A stretch of DNA of 31,496 bases from JALSJK01 sp964530345 (GCA_964530345.1 CAZGYJ010000010.1:1-31496), one strand, 5' to 3'. Shown: positions 1-7,858, counted from the stretch's first letter. Program-made: numbers and translations. Notes: generated by a model not told the origin, from the letters alone.

Positions 1-2
1 CC

Positions 3-668
3 ATGAAAAATGAAATATTTATAGGGCTGAAAAAAATCCCGTTTTTGGCGCATGTTTCTGACGATGCAATTAAAGAGTTGGCAGAACATGCAAATTTGAG
101 TGTTTTTCATAAACGAACCTTTATTATTACTGAAGGCGATGACACTAATTGTCTCTACATTCTTATTTCCGGAAAGGTCCGAGTATTCTCCAGTGATGAT
201 GATGGCAAGGAAGTGACTTTGTTTACCCAGGAGGACGGCTCATATTTTGGAGAACTGGCGTTATTAGGCGATGAACCGCGTTCTGCTTCAGTTGTTACGG
301 TGGAAAAAACCACATGTGGCGTTGTTTCAAAACTCGACTTTAAAGCCTGGCTGGCCAAACACCCTGATGTGGCTTTTAATTTAATTCATGATTTATCACA
401 CAAAGTAGTTCAGGTCAGTGGTAAAATTAAGCAACTGGCATTGCTCAATGTTTATGAACGCACCATCAGAACCTTGCTGGATCTGGCGATTGTAAAAGAC
501 GGTGTTGCTATTATTCCTGAAAGACCCACCCAACAGGAATTGGCTAATATGGTTGGAGCATCCAGAGAAATGGTTAATAAAATCATGAAAGAACTAACCA
601 AAGGCGAATATATTGCCATCAAAGATAATACTTTAACGATAGAAAAGAAATTACCTGCTTCCTGGTAG
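3..668 (+). CDS. CRP/FNR-family transcriptional regulator
   Basis: A 221-residue regulator with an N-terminal cyclic-nucleotide-binding beta-barrel (about residues 10-125) and a C-terminal winged helix-turn-helix. The phosphate-binding-cassette-like stretch FGELALLGDEPRSASV contains the Gly-Glu-Leu and Arg-Ser-Ala residues that bind cAMP in CRP. The DNA-recognition region PTQQELANMVGASREMVNKI aligns well with the CRP helix (QEIGQIVGCSRETV). There is no N-terminal cysteine cluster, so it is not an oxygen-sensing FNR. The ATG lies two bases from the window edge, so the ribosome-binding site and any upstream start cannot be seen. A small membrane-protein gene follows after 8 bases with a good Shine-Dalgarno and is probably co-transcribed. 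Family assignment is firm; ligand (cAMP, another nucleotide or none) and targets are unknown. Confidence 0.88.
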   Translation: MKNEIFIGLKKIPFLAHVSDDAIKELAEHANLSVFHKRTFIITEGDDTNCLYILISGKVRVFSSDDDGKEVTLFTQEDGSYFGELALLGDEPRSASVVTVEKTTCGVVSKLDFKAWLAKHPDVAFNLIHDLSHKVVQVSGKIKQLALLNVYERTIRTLLDLAIVKDGVAIIPERPTQQELANMVGASREMVNKIMKELTKGEYIAIKDNTLTIEKKLPASW

Positions 669-676
669 GAGATATT

Positions 677-868
677 ATGGAAATATTTGATCAGATTAAT
701 TTTTACTTGAGCACGCATCCGAGTGCCTTGGCAACATTAGCTTTTGCATTCAAGGTTAAGTACGTGATTTTATCCGGTTTGGCCTTTTACTTTATTATGT
801 TACCTATCCGTGAAGAACGGAAAAGGAAGGCTCAAAATGTCAAAGATAAAAATAAATTTCTGGCGTAG
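677..868 (+). CDS. small membrane protein, unknown function
   Basis: A 63-residue protein I do not recognise. It has one or two hydrophobic stretches (about residues 16-42, ending LAFYFIMLP) followed by a strongly basic tail (EERKRKAQNVKDKNK), a profile expected of a small inner-membrane protein with a cytoplasmic C-terminus. TAGGAG sits 5-6 bases before the ATG and overlaps the stop codon of the CRP-family gene, which argues for translation from a shared transcript. The next gene is convergent. Reality of the gene is likely but rests on the ribosome-binding site, spacing and amino-acid profile only. Confidence 0.6.
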   Translation: MEIFDQINFYLSTHPSALATLAFAFKVKYVILSGLAFYFIMLPIREERKRKAQNVKDKNKFLA

Positions 869-956
869 GTAAAACACCAATCCCGATAATTTTCTTTATT
901 AAGAACTGAGAACTTACCGGAATTGGCATGTGAAGAATAATTTAAAATCAGCCAGA

Positions 957-1154
957 TTACCCAACCTCTTCTTTTTCCTTGCTGGTATTAAAGCCTATCA
1001 AGGAATATACGGGACAAAAATTAATTAAGGCAGTTGCCAGCGGCACGATACCAATCGCCCCTAACCAGTTTTTTTCCATCACGCCCCATCCAATAATTGC
1101 CAAGCCGACAACAATCCGCAAAATCTTATCAATACCGCCAACATTTGCTTTCAT
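957..1154 (-). CDS. DUF2892 (YgaP-like) small membrane protein
   Basis: A 65-residue protein of the DUF2892 type: N-terminal MKANVGGIDKILRIVVGLAI, a first transmembrane helix (about 11-26), a Trp-Leu-Gly-Ile turn, a second hydrophobic helix (about 30-46) and the signature FCPVYSLIGFNT. This is the two-helix domain found alone or fused to rhodanese in YgaP-type proteins. A ribosome-binding site (AGAGGAG) precedes the ATG. The domain has no established molecular role. It converges on the small membrane-protein gene to its left and faces a 399-bp intergenic region upstream. Confidence 0.85.
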   Translation of the reverse strand: MKANVGGIDKILRIVVGLAIIGWGVMEKNWLGAIGIVPLATALINFCPVYSLIGFNTSKEKEEVG

Positions 1155-1257
1155 AATCTGCTCCTCTGTTATTATTTTCGAAAGTAGGCATTATAATCAG
1201 TTTAGCTTGGAATATCAGTGACAAAGTTACAAACAATCAGTAAATCTGGCAATGCTT

Positions 1258-1416
1258 AGGGACGAGCACGGAATAAGTTTGGCAACTGGCGCAGTATTTT
1301 TATTCGTATTCAAGGCGTAGAAATAGGCGCATAGCCAGCTATGTAACTATTTTTACAACGCAGAAGACGGATAAAAAGACAAGCCAGTTGTTAAAGTTAT
1401 TTCATGTTCGTTCCTT
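1258..1416 (+). repeat. dispersed palindromic repeat, copy 1
   Basis: An imperfect palindrome about 159 bp long. The left end (AGGGACGAGCACGGAATAAG) pairs with the reverse complement of the right end (AGGAACGAACATGAAATAAC). Both arms then carry CAACTGGC, an A/T-rich TTTTTAT block and AAATAG, and the centre GCATAGCCAGCTATG is a near-perfect dyad. A second copy in opposite orientation lies at 7859-8010. From GGCGCAGTATTTTT to CCAGTTGTT the two copies differ at only about three positions over roughly 105 bases. The length, arms of ~75 nt and lack of coding capacity suggest a non-autonomous MITE-like or REP-like element. No clear target-site duplication is visible. Confidence 0.9.
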
Positions 1417-1471
1417 ATCTTCCAAATCACACTAATCCTAATAACTGATTCTTAAAACTCTCCTCACCCAG

Positions 1472-1493
1472 ACTTTCTCCATCAGGAGAAAGT
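1472..1493 (-). terminator. 9-bp perfect hairpin downstream of TetR-type gene
   Basis: ACTTTCTCC, a 4-base ATCA loop and GGAGAAAGT form a perfect 9-bp stem 60 bases past the stop of the minus-strand TetR-type gene. On that strand the stem is not followed by a long T run, so it could be a weak terminator, an mRNA-stabilising stem or a small repeat. Confidence 0.45.
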
Positions 1494-1553
1494 TTATTGG
1501 TATCATCTCCTTTTGAAGTATTAACGAAATATTATTCCGTTTGGCGCAACCAG

Positions 1554-2147
1554 TTATTTTGCAATACTTTTCCAGGCCGCCATCCATGCGGATGACTGAT
1601 AAACACTGATTTTTTTACCATTAACGCCATTGAGAATCATGGTGATTACCTGGAAAATAATCCCAAAAAACTGACAATAAATCATCACCGGATCAAGTTC
1701 GCGTATTTCTCCAGATTTGATGCCAGCCTCGAATATTTTTTGAATTTTTCGGAATGGTTTTGACTCATAGAGCGACTTTTCTTCTGGCAGGAATTCGGTA
1801 ACATTCAATATCAACAAAAAGCGCATAATTTCCGGCGCATCTACCGTTAATGTAAACAGTAAATCAACAATCTCCCGTAATTGATCGACAACTTTTTTAT
1901 TGCGTCTGCGGATATCGTCTATTGAAATATTGAGATTATCAAGAATAACATGGTACAGCTCACTCGCTATCGTTTGCTTGGTCTTGAATTGACGAGTAAT
2001 TGGGCTGGTAGTTTTGGCGCCAATCTGATCCTTAATATCAGTGAGGGAAGTATTAAAATAACCCTTTTCGGCAAATAATTTTAAGGCTGCCACAAGAATC
2101 TCATCCTTGATTTCGGTGAGCTGTTTTTTTTCTTTTTCCTTTTCCAT
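1554..2147 (-). CDS. TetR/AcrR-family transcriptional regulator
   Basis: A 197-residue regulator. After a charged leader (MEKEKEKKQ) the N-terminal DNA-binding domain reads ILVAALKLFAEKGYFNTSLT and then DIKDQIGAKTTSPITRQFKT, the TetR pattern of helix 1, the GYxxTS motif and the helix-turn-helix. The C-terminal ~130 residues are the variable ligand/dimerisation domain. The recognition helix departs from consensus: the usual Tyr-x-x-Phe before the lysine is I-T-R-Q-F, and the turn appears one residue longer. No efflux pump or enzyme gene is adjacent, so the target is unknown; autoregulation would be typical of the family. Confidence 0.85.
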   Translation of the reverse strand: MEKEKEKKQLTEIKDEILVAALKLFAEKGYFNTSLTDIKDQIGAKTTSPITRQFKTKQTIASELYHVILDNLNISIDDIRRRNKKVVDQLREIVDLLFTLTVDAPEIMRFLLILNVTEFLPEEKSLYESKPFRKIQKIFEAGIKSGEIRELDPVMIYCQFFGIIFQVITMILNGVNGKKISVYQSSAWMAAWKSIAK

Positions 2148-2166
2148 GTCTGTTTTATTACATTTT

Positions 2167-2195
2167 GTATCGAATCCTTTTTTTTCAGGTATCGA
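2167..2195. promoter_or_regulatory. direct GTATCGA pair upstream of TetR-type gene
   Basis: The heptamer GTATCGA occurs at 2167-2173 and again at 2189-2195, 22 bases apart (about two helical turns), within the 74 bp between the pgsA stop and the TetR-type start. It could mark a regulator-binding site, but most TetR operators are palindromic, so this is only suggestive. Confidence 0.2.
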
Positions 2196-2221
2196 CAGTT
2201 TTTTAAGATATAAGTAAGTTG

Positions 2222-2782
2222 CTATTTTTCATTGATGGTTTTCAATGCGACAGATAAATAGCTGATCATCGACCAGAGCGTTAACACAGCAGCCAAATAA
2301 AGTAATGCGTAACCAATATCCTTGATCGGTAAATTAAATAAATCAGAACTATATAGCAGACAAATAATCGCAACCATTTGTGCCGTTGTTTTCCATTTTC
2401 CCATTTGCGACACAGCTACATGCCTACGCTGACCAATTTCGGCCATCCACTCACGCAAAGAAGCAATGGTAATTTCCCTGCCAATAATCACAGCGGCAGG
2501 AATTGCAATCGTCATGCTGGCTTCACTCTGTACTATCAAAACAAGAACAATTGCGACCATCAGTTTATCCGCCACCGGATCCAGAAAGGCACCAAATGCT
2601 GTTTCCTGTCCCATTTTCCGGGCAAGATAGCCATCCAGCCAATCTGTCAACGCTGCCAAGATAAAAATCACAGTGCAAGCGATATTGGAATATTGCCACG
2701 GCAAATAGTACAACACGACCAATAACGGAATTGAAGCAATTCTCAGTAATGTTAGAATGGTTGGCAGATTGTACTCAAGCAT
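2222..2782 (-). CDS. pgsA: CDP-diacylglycerol-glycerol-3-phosphate 3-phosphatidyltransferase
   Basis: A 186-residue integral membrane enzyme that condenses CDP-diacylglycerol with glycerol 3-phosphate to give phosphatidylglycerol phosphate, the committed step to phosphatidylglycerol. The CDP-alcohol phosphatidyltransferase signature D-x2-D-G-x2-A-R-x8-G-x3-D-x3-D is complete in DWLDGYLARKMGQETAFGAF followed by LDPVADK. Four or more hydrophobic helices and the N-terminus NLPTILTLLRIASIPLLV match the family, and length is normal. It lies 166 bases downstream of uvrC on the same strand, the order also seen in E. coli. The next enzyme of the pathway, pgpA, is encoded at 14170-14688. Confidence 0.95.
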   Translation of the reverse strand: MLEYNLPTILTLLRIASIPLLVVLYYLPWQYSNIACTVIFILAALTDWLDGYLARKMGQETAFGAFLDPVADKLMVAIVLVLIVQSEASMTIAIPAAVIIGREITIASLREWMAEIGQRRHVAVSQMGKWKTTAQMVAIICLLYSSDLFNLPIKDIGYALLYLAAVLTLWSMISYLSVALKTINEK

Positions 2783-2948
2783 TGTTGTCCTGCTTTACTT
2801 TTTACCGTCCGGGTTATTAAGAATTTCACACATCAAAATTTGGCCTTTTAAATCCACATACCCTGTTACCTCCCACTGTAAAAGTATTTTCTACAATGGC
2901 AAGCTGATATGTTTTTGCTACAAGAACTGTCATCATGAAAAACGCTAA

Positions 2949-4589
2949 TCAGATATCTTGCTGCAAGTGGAACGTATCATAAATACGTTGCGCCAATTGC
3001 CGACTAATCCCATCAATGCTACAAAGTGCATCAACTCCCGCACGTGAAACCCCCTGCATTCCCCCAAACTGTTTTAATAATAATTGTCTTCTTTTTGGCC
3101 CCAGACCCGCAATTCCTTCCAGGGCAGATTGCCTTTTTGCTTTATTTCTACGTTGCCTGTGACCAGTAATTGCAAACCGATGCGCCTCATCCCGGATATG
3201 CTGAATTAATAGCAAGGCGCTCGCCCCTGGCGTAAACTCAAGTGGTTGATCTTCACTAGGTAAAATGATCTTTTCCATCCCAGGTTTTCTATCTGGCCCC
3301 TTGGAAACACCCACTATCATAACATTTTTTACATCTAATTCCGCTAAAGCCTTTTCTGCTTGATGCACCTGACCTTTGCCGCCATCTATAAACAAGATAT
3401 CCGGCGCTTCATGTTCGCCTTTTTTCAATCTGGCAAAACGTCGCGAAACCGCCTGATGAATGGCCGCATAATCATCTCCTTTGGTAATGCCTTCGATATT
3501 AAAACGACGATAGGCTGATTTTACCGGGCCTTCCCTATCAAATACGACACAGGATGCGACGGTCTGATCCCCTTGAATATGGCTAATATCGAAACACTCC
3601 AAACGCTTTGGCGTTTCATCACAAGCTAATTCTTCCTGCAAATTTAGAAATCTGGCATACAACCCTTGCCGATCAGAAAGTTTACTGAGTAATGCATTTT
3701 CAACATTAGTTTGAGCAAGCTGTAACCATTTCAAACGATCACTTCGTACATTGGGAGAAATGGTTACTTGATGCCCCGCTTGATGGCTCAGTACTTGTTG
3801 CAGCAGTTCTCGTTCCTCAAGATCATGACTNNNNNNNNNNNNNNNNNNNNNNNNNNNNNNNNNNNNNNNNNNNNNNNNNNNNNNNNNNNNNNNNNNNNNN
3901 NNNNNNNNNNNNNNNNNNNNNNNNNNNNNNTCGATCAATTGATTGATTAACTGATCGCTTTTTCCTTCCAGAAATAACAAGGTGTTTTCTACATCTTGAG
4001 CATAATCAGTTTTGCTGACCAAGTTAACGCAAGGCGCCGTGCATCTTTCTATTTGATATTGCAAACAAGGCCTGGAACGATTTTGATAATAGGAATCTTC
4101 ACATTGACGTACCGGGAAAATTTTTTGCAATAGTTTTAAAGTCTCCCTGACTGCACCGGCACTTGGATAGGGACCAAAGTATTTACCCGGTCGCTTTTTT
4201 GCTCCGCGGTGAAAGGTAATACGGGGAAAATCGTGATGACTGGAAATATAGATAAAGGGGTAAGACTTATCGTCTCTTAAACAAATATTGTAGCGAGGTT
4301 TATAGCGCTTGATTTGCTGACTTTCCAGCAATAAAGCTTCACCTTCAGTATGCGTCACCGTCACCTCTATTGAAGCAATCCTTGCTACCATGACTTGTTG
4401 TTTGGGTGAGCAGTTTTGTTTGTTAAAGTAGCTTGAAACCCTATTTTTTAGATTTTTAGCTTTGCCAATGTAAAGCACTTCGCCATCGGCATTAAGCATC
4501 TTATAAATGCCGGGCCGCTTGGTTAGTGTCTTTAAAAAAGCTTTCGCATCAAATTGTTGTGTTTTTTGTTGAACTGTTTCGTCTTTCAT
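2949..4589 (-). CDS. uvrC: excinuclease ABC subunit C (interrupted by assembly gap)
   Basis: The dual-incision nuclease subunit of nucleotide excision repair. Visible parts are the N-terminal GIY-YIG domain (RPGIYKMLNADGEVLYIGKA, followed by K-N-L-K-N-R), the cysteine-containing linker (CEDSYYQNRSRPCLQYQIER), the RNase H-like C-terminal nuclease (LECFDISHIQGDQTVASCVV; DILFIDGGKGQ) and the terminal helix-hairpin-helix pair (GIAGLGPKRRQLLLKQFGGM). One hundred N fall between QLINQLI and SHDLEERELL. In E. coli UvrC about 110 residues separate the equivalent points, including the UVR motif that binds UvrB, so the real gap is probably about 330 bp, not 100. The reading frame across the N run is therefore accidental. 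The ATG start overlaps the end of the upstream glycosylase gene by 41 bases. Confidence 0.93.
   Translation of the reverse strand: MKDETVQQKTQQFDAKAFLKTLTKRPGIYKMLNADGEVLYIGKAKNLKNRVSSYFNKQNCSPKQQVMVARIASIEVTVTHTEGEALLLESQQIKRYKPRYNICLRDDKSYPFIYISSHHDFPRITFHRGAKKRPGKYFGPYPSAGAVRETLKLLQKIFPVRQCEDSYYQNRSRPCLQYQIERCTAPCVNLVSKTDYAQDVENTLLFLEGKSDQLINQLIXXXXXXXXXXXXXXXXXXXXXXXXXXXXXXXXXXSHDLEERELLQQVLSHQAGHQVTISPNVRSDRLKWLQLAQTNVENALLSKLSDRQGLYARFLNLQEELACDETPKRLECFDISHIQGDQTVASCVVFDREGPVKSAYRRFNIEGITKGDDYAAIHQAVSRRFARLKKGEHEAPDILFIDGGKGQVHQAEKALAELDVKNVMIVGVSKGPDRKPGMEKIILPSEDQPLEFTPGASALLLIQHIRDEAHRFAITGHRQRRNKAKRQSALEGIAGLGPKRRQLLLKQFGGMQGVSRAGVDALCSIDGISRQLAQRIYDTFHLQQDI
3831..3930. other. assembly gap, exactly 100 N
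   Basis: A round-number run of 100 N, the usual placeholder for a scaffold join of unknown size, inside uvrC. The sequence just to its right (GATCAATTGATTGATTAACT) is low in complexity and partly self-complementary. Confidence 0.99.
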
Positions 4590-5217
4590 GCATTAATCTG
4601 GCAATATTTGAAAAAACATCATCAAACATTTCCTTAGTCAAACGCTTGGTTTGTACGTTATAGCGGCTACAGTGATAAGAATCAACCAATAAACGACCAT
4701 CAGGCAATTCATGCACCACATTATGACCAAAAATAGCGCTATTTAATTTTAACTGATACGCTTTTAAAACCGCCTGATGAGCTATATTGCCAAGTGCTAA
4801 TATAATGGCGTGCTCCGGTAACTGCCCCAACTCAAGGTTTAAAAATTGATTACAAGTTCTAATTTCCTCTCCGGTCGGCTTATTCTGGGGAGGCAAACAT
4901 TTAACTGCATTGGTAATCCGGCAATTATTCAGCTGCAAATCATCATTTGATGATTCCGATTGAGCCTTATTGCTGTAACCGAAATCATATAAAGCCTGAT
5001 ACAGTAAAATTCCAGCATAATCACCAGTAAAAGGTCTCCCAGTGGCATTGGCGCCATGCATTCCAGGAGCTAAGCCTACAATTAATAACTCAGGATTTTC
5101 AGCGCCAAATGGAGCAACCGGTCTTGCATGATATTCAGGATATTTTTCTTTAACATCCAAAAGAAAGTTGTGTAACCGAGAACATTGCACACATGCAGGA
5201 TCAAATATTGATTTCAT
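4549..5217 (-). CDS. uracil-DNA glycosylase superfamily protein, family 5 (UdgB)-like
   Basis: A 222-residue DNA repair enzyme predicted to excise uracil or related deaminated bases. Motif A reads GLAPGMHGANATGRPFTGDY, matching the family-5 form (GLAPAxxGGNRTGRxFTGD), and motif B reads YHCSRYNVQTKRLT, matching HPSxxNxxTxRLT. Four cysteines suit the iron-sulfur cluster of families 4 and 5: the CVQC pair at residues 9-12, the Cys of VKCLPP and the Cys of RTCNQF. Family 5 uses no Asp/Asn in motif A for catalysis, consistent with the Ala-Pro-Gly here. The 3' end overlaps uvrC by 41 bases, so two repair genes are translationally linked. The start ATG has only a weak ribosome-binding site. Confidence 0.85.
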   Translation of the reverse strand: MKSIFDPACVQCSRLHNFLLDVKEKYPEYHARPVAPFGAENPELLIVGLAPGMHGANATGRPFTGDYAGILLYQALYDFGYSNKAQSESSNDDLQLNNCRITNAVKCLPPQNKPTGEEIRTCNQFLNLELGQLPEHAIILALGNIAHQAVLKAYQLKLNSAIFGHNVVHELPDGRLLVDSYHCSRYNVQTKRLTKEMFDDVFSNIARLMHERRNSSTKNTTI

Positions 5218-5247
5218 ATAAATTATGTTTTCGAGAAAAAATCCTCA

Positions 5248-5272
5248 TAAAAAAAGGGCCCATTGGCCCTTA
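5248..5272 (-). terminator. rho-independent terminator after pnp
   Basis: On the minus strand AAGGGCC-AATG-GGCCCTT forms a perfect 7-bp stem with a 4-base loop, followed directly by a T run. It begins about 36 bases past the pnp stop and closes the ribosomal/RNA-turnover operon before the glycosylase-uvrC unit. Confidence 0.9.
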
Positions 5273-5307
5273 TTTATAATATAAATTTCTTAATTTCTGA
5301 AAAACAG

Positions 5308-7395
5308 TTATTCTTGTTTTCCTTCTTCAGTCGCTTTCATACTCAACCTGACCCTTCCCTGACGATCAATTTCCAAAACTTTCACTTTAACAATATCTCC
5401 TTCAGAAAGTTTGTCGCTGACTTTTTCAACCCGTTCATCAGAAATCTGGGAAATATGAACCAAACCATCCTTGCCTGGCAAAATGGTCACAAATGCACCG
5501 AAATCCATTAGTCTGACTACTTTACCTTCATAGGTTTTACCCACTTCAACTTCAGCGGTAATTTCTTCAATAATTCGTTTGGCTTCTTCACCAGCAGCCT
5601 TATCAACCGAAGCAATTTTTACTATTCCGTCATCAGTCAAATCAACACTAGCGCCAGTTTGTTCGGTAATTCCACGAATAGTGGCGCCACCCTTACCAAT
5701 AACTTCACGAATTTTGCTAGGATCAATTTTTATGGTGATAATTCTTGGTGCAAAATCTGACATTTCTAATCGTGTAACTGGTAACGATTTGTTCATTTCT
5801 CCAAGAATATGCAATCGACCTGCCTTGGCTTGCTGCAACGCTTTTTCCATAATTTCAGAGGTAATCCCTTCAATTTTGATATCCATTTGAAGCGCGGTAA
5901 TCCCTTCTTCAGTACCCGCTACTTTAAAGTCCATATCACCGAGATGATCTTCGTCACCCATAATGTCAGACAAAACAGCAAACTCTTCATTTTCCTTAAT
6001 CAATCCCATGGCAATACCCGCAACTGGCGCTTTAACTGGCACACCGGCATCCATTAATGCCAAACTGGTGCCACATACCGAGGCCATTGAGCTTGAACCA
6101 TTCGATTCAGTAATTTCTGAAACCACACGAACAACATAAGGAAATTCTTCCATATTTGGAAGCACCGCTTTAACACCTCGCTTAGCCAAACGGCCATGGC
6201 CAATTTCGCGACGCTTGGGTGAACCAACAAAACCTGTTTCACCAACACAAAATGGAGGAAAATTATAGTGCAGCATAAAAGGCTCTCTATATTCTCCTGC
6301 CAAAGCGTCAATCACCTGGGCATCACGCTCAGTACCCAGCGTAGCAACAACCAGGGCTTGCGTTTCACCACGCGTAAACAGTGCTGAACCGTGTGCTCTG
6401 GATACCACCCCCGTTCTGATGCTTATGGGTCTGACAGTATCCAGATCTCGACCATCAATTCGCTTCTTATCAGTTAAAATTGAGCCACGAACAATTTTTT
6501 TCTCAAGATTTTCGATAATTCCTCGAATATCGCTCTCTTCATACCGCTCATCAGCTGTTAATTTTTCAACAACTGAATTTCTGATTTCCTTTAGGGTTTC
6601 TTGACGGACCAATTTCTCGGCAATTTGGTAAGCTTCAGCAATCTTAGCTTCAACTTCTTCACTAACCAGCTTTTGTAATTCAGAATCAACCTCTGGTGCC
6701 GCCCATTCAATTGAAGTAGGATTTACTTGCTCAGCAAATTCCTTAATAGCTTGAATGGCAATTTGCATTTGCTCGTGACCAAACAAAACTGAACCCAACA
6801 TCACTTCTTCAGATAGCCTGTCCGCTTCTGATTCAACCATCAGTACCGCTTGCTGAGTACCTGCAACAACCAATTCAAGTTGGGAATCCTTAATTTCCGT
6901 GACAGATGGATTTAATAAGTATTCACCATCTTTATAACCTACGCGTGCCGCTCCAACCGGACCATTAAACGGCAAACCGGAAACAGCTAATGCGGCTGAA
7001 GAACCCAAAAGTGCAGGAATTTCAGGGTTAATTTCCGGATTAAGCGAAATCACCGTAGCGATAATTTGCACTTCGTTGGTATAACCTTCTGGAAAAAGAG
7101 GCCTGATCGGTCGATCAATCAATCTGGAGGTTAGGGTTTCCTGCTCACTCGGTCGTCCCTCTCGTTTGAAAAAACCGCCTGGGATTTTTCCAGCGGCATA
7201 GGCCTTTTCCTGATAATTAACAGTCAAGGGAAAAAAATCTCCTCCAGACGGTTCTTTTTTGGCAACTACAGTAACTAGAAGGGAAGTACCCTCCATATCA
7301 ATAATGACTGCGCCATCGGCTTGACGAGCAATTTCCCCTGTCTCAAGAGAAACAAGGGAATCGCCGTATTGAAATTCTTTCCTGATTGGATTCAC
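5308..7395 (-). CDS. pnp: polyribonucleotide nucleotidyltransferase (PNPase)
   Basis: A 695-residue phosphorolytic 3'-5' exoribonuclease of the degradosome. Domain order is complete: first RNase PH-like domain (about 1-220), alpha-helical linker, second RNase PH-like domain (about 310-545) with the catalytic aspartates in SDIMGDEDHLGDMDFKVAGT, a KH domain (IDPSKIREVIGKGGATIRGI) and a C-terminal S1 domain (GKTYEGKVVRLMDFGAFVTI). Length is normal. The start is GTG at 7395 with AGGAAA upstream; the N-terminus NPIRKEFQYG matches the family. It follows rpsO, separated by a hairpin at 7433-7460. In E. coli an RNase III-cut hairpin here mediates PNPase autocontrol; the same is plausible but inferred. 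Confidence 0.97.
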   Translation of the reverse strand: MNPIRKEFQYGDSLVSLETGEIARQADGAVIIDMEGTSLLVTVVAKKEPSGGDFFPLTVNYQEKAYAAGKIPGGFFKREGRPSEQETLTSRLIDRPIRPLFPEGYTNEVQIIATVISLNPEINPEIPALLGSSAALAVSGLPFNGPVGAARVGYKDGEYLLNPSVTEIKDSQLELVVAGTQQAVLMVESEADRLSEEVMLGSVLFGHEQMQIAIQAIKEFAEQVNPTSIEWAAPEVDSELQKLVSEEVEAKIAEAYQIAEKLVRQETLKEIRNSVVEKLTADERYEESDIRGIIENLEKKIVRGSILTDKKRIDGRDLDTVRPISIRTGVVSRAHGSALFTRGETQALVVATLGTERDAQVIDALAGEYREPFMLHYNFPPFCVGETGFVGSPKRREIGHGRLAKRGVKAVLPNMEEFPYVVRVVSEITESNGSSSMASVCGTSLALMDAGVPVKAPVAGIAMGLIKENEEFAVLSDIMGDEDHLGDMDFKVAGTEEGITALQMDIKIEGITSEIMEKALQQAKAGRLHILGEMNKSLPVTRLEMSDFAPRIITIKIDPSKIREVIGKGGATIRGITEQTGASVDLTDDGIVKIASVDKAAGEEAKRIIEEITAEVEVGKTYEGKVVRLMDFGAFVTILPGKDGLVHISQISDERVEKVSDKLSEGDIVKVKVLEIDRQGRVRLSMKATEEGKQE

Positions 7396-7432
7396 GAGTA
7401 AGTTTCCTGCGTTTTTGAAAAGTAAATTATTA

Positions 7433-7460
7433 AGTCATTCCTCAAAAAAACAGAATGACT
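7433..7460 (-). promoter_or_regulatory. rpsO-pnp intercistronic hairpin
   Basis: AGTCATTC and GAATGACT form a perfect 8-bp stem with a 12-base loop between rpsO and pnp. There is no T run after it on the minus strand, so it is not a classic terminator. Its place matches the E. coli rpsO-pnp stem that RNase III cleaves before PNPase-dependent autoregulation. Confidence 0.6.
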
Positions 7461-7477
7461 CTCTATGGATCGTAGAA

Positions 7478-7747
7478 TTATTTACGTAAGCCCAAACGTT
7501 TAATCAGCGAACGGTAACGATCAACATCTTTGTTTTTTAGATAATCCAACAATTTACGGCGTTGATTAACCATCCGTAACAAACCTCGACGTGAATGATT
7601 ATCTTTTTTATGTTCTGCAAAATGCGGCGCTAAATGAGTAATATGAGCTGTCAATAGTGCAACTTGCACTTCTGGAGAACCTGTATCAGTTTCTGATAAA
7701 CGATATTCTTCAATAACCGCTTGTTTTTGCTGCGTTGTAAATGGCAT
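7478..7747 (-). CDS. rpsO: 30S ribosomal protein S15
   Basis: An 89-residue protein of standard S15 length that binds the 16S rRNA three-way junction early in small-subunit assembly. Conserved segments include TDTGSPEVQVALLTAHITHL, FAEHKKDNHSRRGLLRMVNQ and RRKLLDYLK. Upstream lies a 243-bp gap to truB that contains the second palindromic repeat and a small hairpin. S15 represses its own translation in several bacteria through mRNA structure; whether the small hairpin at 7786-7803 plays that role is untested. Confidence 0.98.
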   Translation of the reverse strand: MPFTTQQKQAVIEEYRLSETDTGSPEVQVALLTAHITHLAPHFAEHKKDNHSRRGLLRMVNQRRKLLDYLKNKDVDRYRSLIKRLGLRK

Positions 7748-7785
7748 TTATAAAAATCCCCTATATTTAATGTAAATAATAAATT

Positions 7786-7803
7786 CAGATAATTTTATAT
7801 CTG
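7786..7803 (-). promoter_or_regulatory. small hairpin in the rpsO leader
   Basis: CAGATA, a 6-base A/T loop and TATCTG make a perfect 6-bp stem about 40 bases upstream of the rpsO start. It may be part of an S15 leader structure or may be chance in AT-rich DNA. Confidence 0.3.
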
Positions 7804-7858
7804 AGAAGGCTCTTTAATTTCCGCGATAGGGTGCAGAAATTTTGAGTTCACTATGGCT

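Larger units (their letters stand above)
1155..1553. other. 399-bp intergenic region with repeat and hairpin
   Basis: No credible gene lies between the DUF2892 gene and the TetR-type gene. The interval holds the 5' region of the DUF2892 gene, a ~159-bp palindromic repeat (1258-1416) and a perfect 9-bp hairpin (1472-1493), both listed separately. Confidence 0.7.

Noticed and set aside
3..668. FNR-type oxygen sensor
   Set aside because: No N-terminal cysteine cluster, while the cyclic-nucleotide pocket residues are retained.
3768..3950. Short plus-strand open frame spanning the N run
   Set aside because: Its length depends on undetermined bases; it is antisense to uvrC.
5263..5511. 82-codon plus-strand frame beside the pnp terminator
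   Set aside because: Antisense to the pnp S1 domain, starting inside the terminator; no coding signal.
6054..6311. 85-codon second frame on the same strand as pnp
   Set aside because: Out-of-frame shadow within the second RNase PH domain of pnp.
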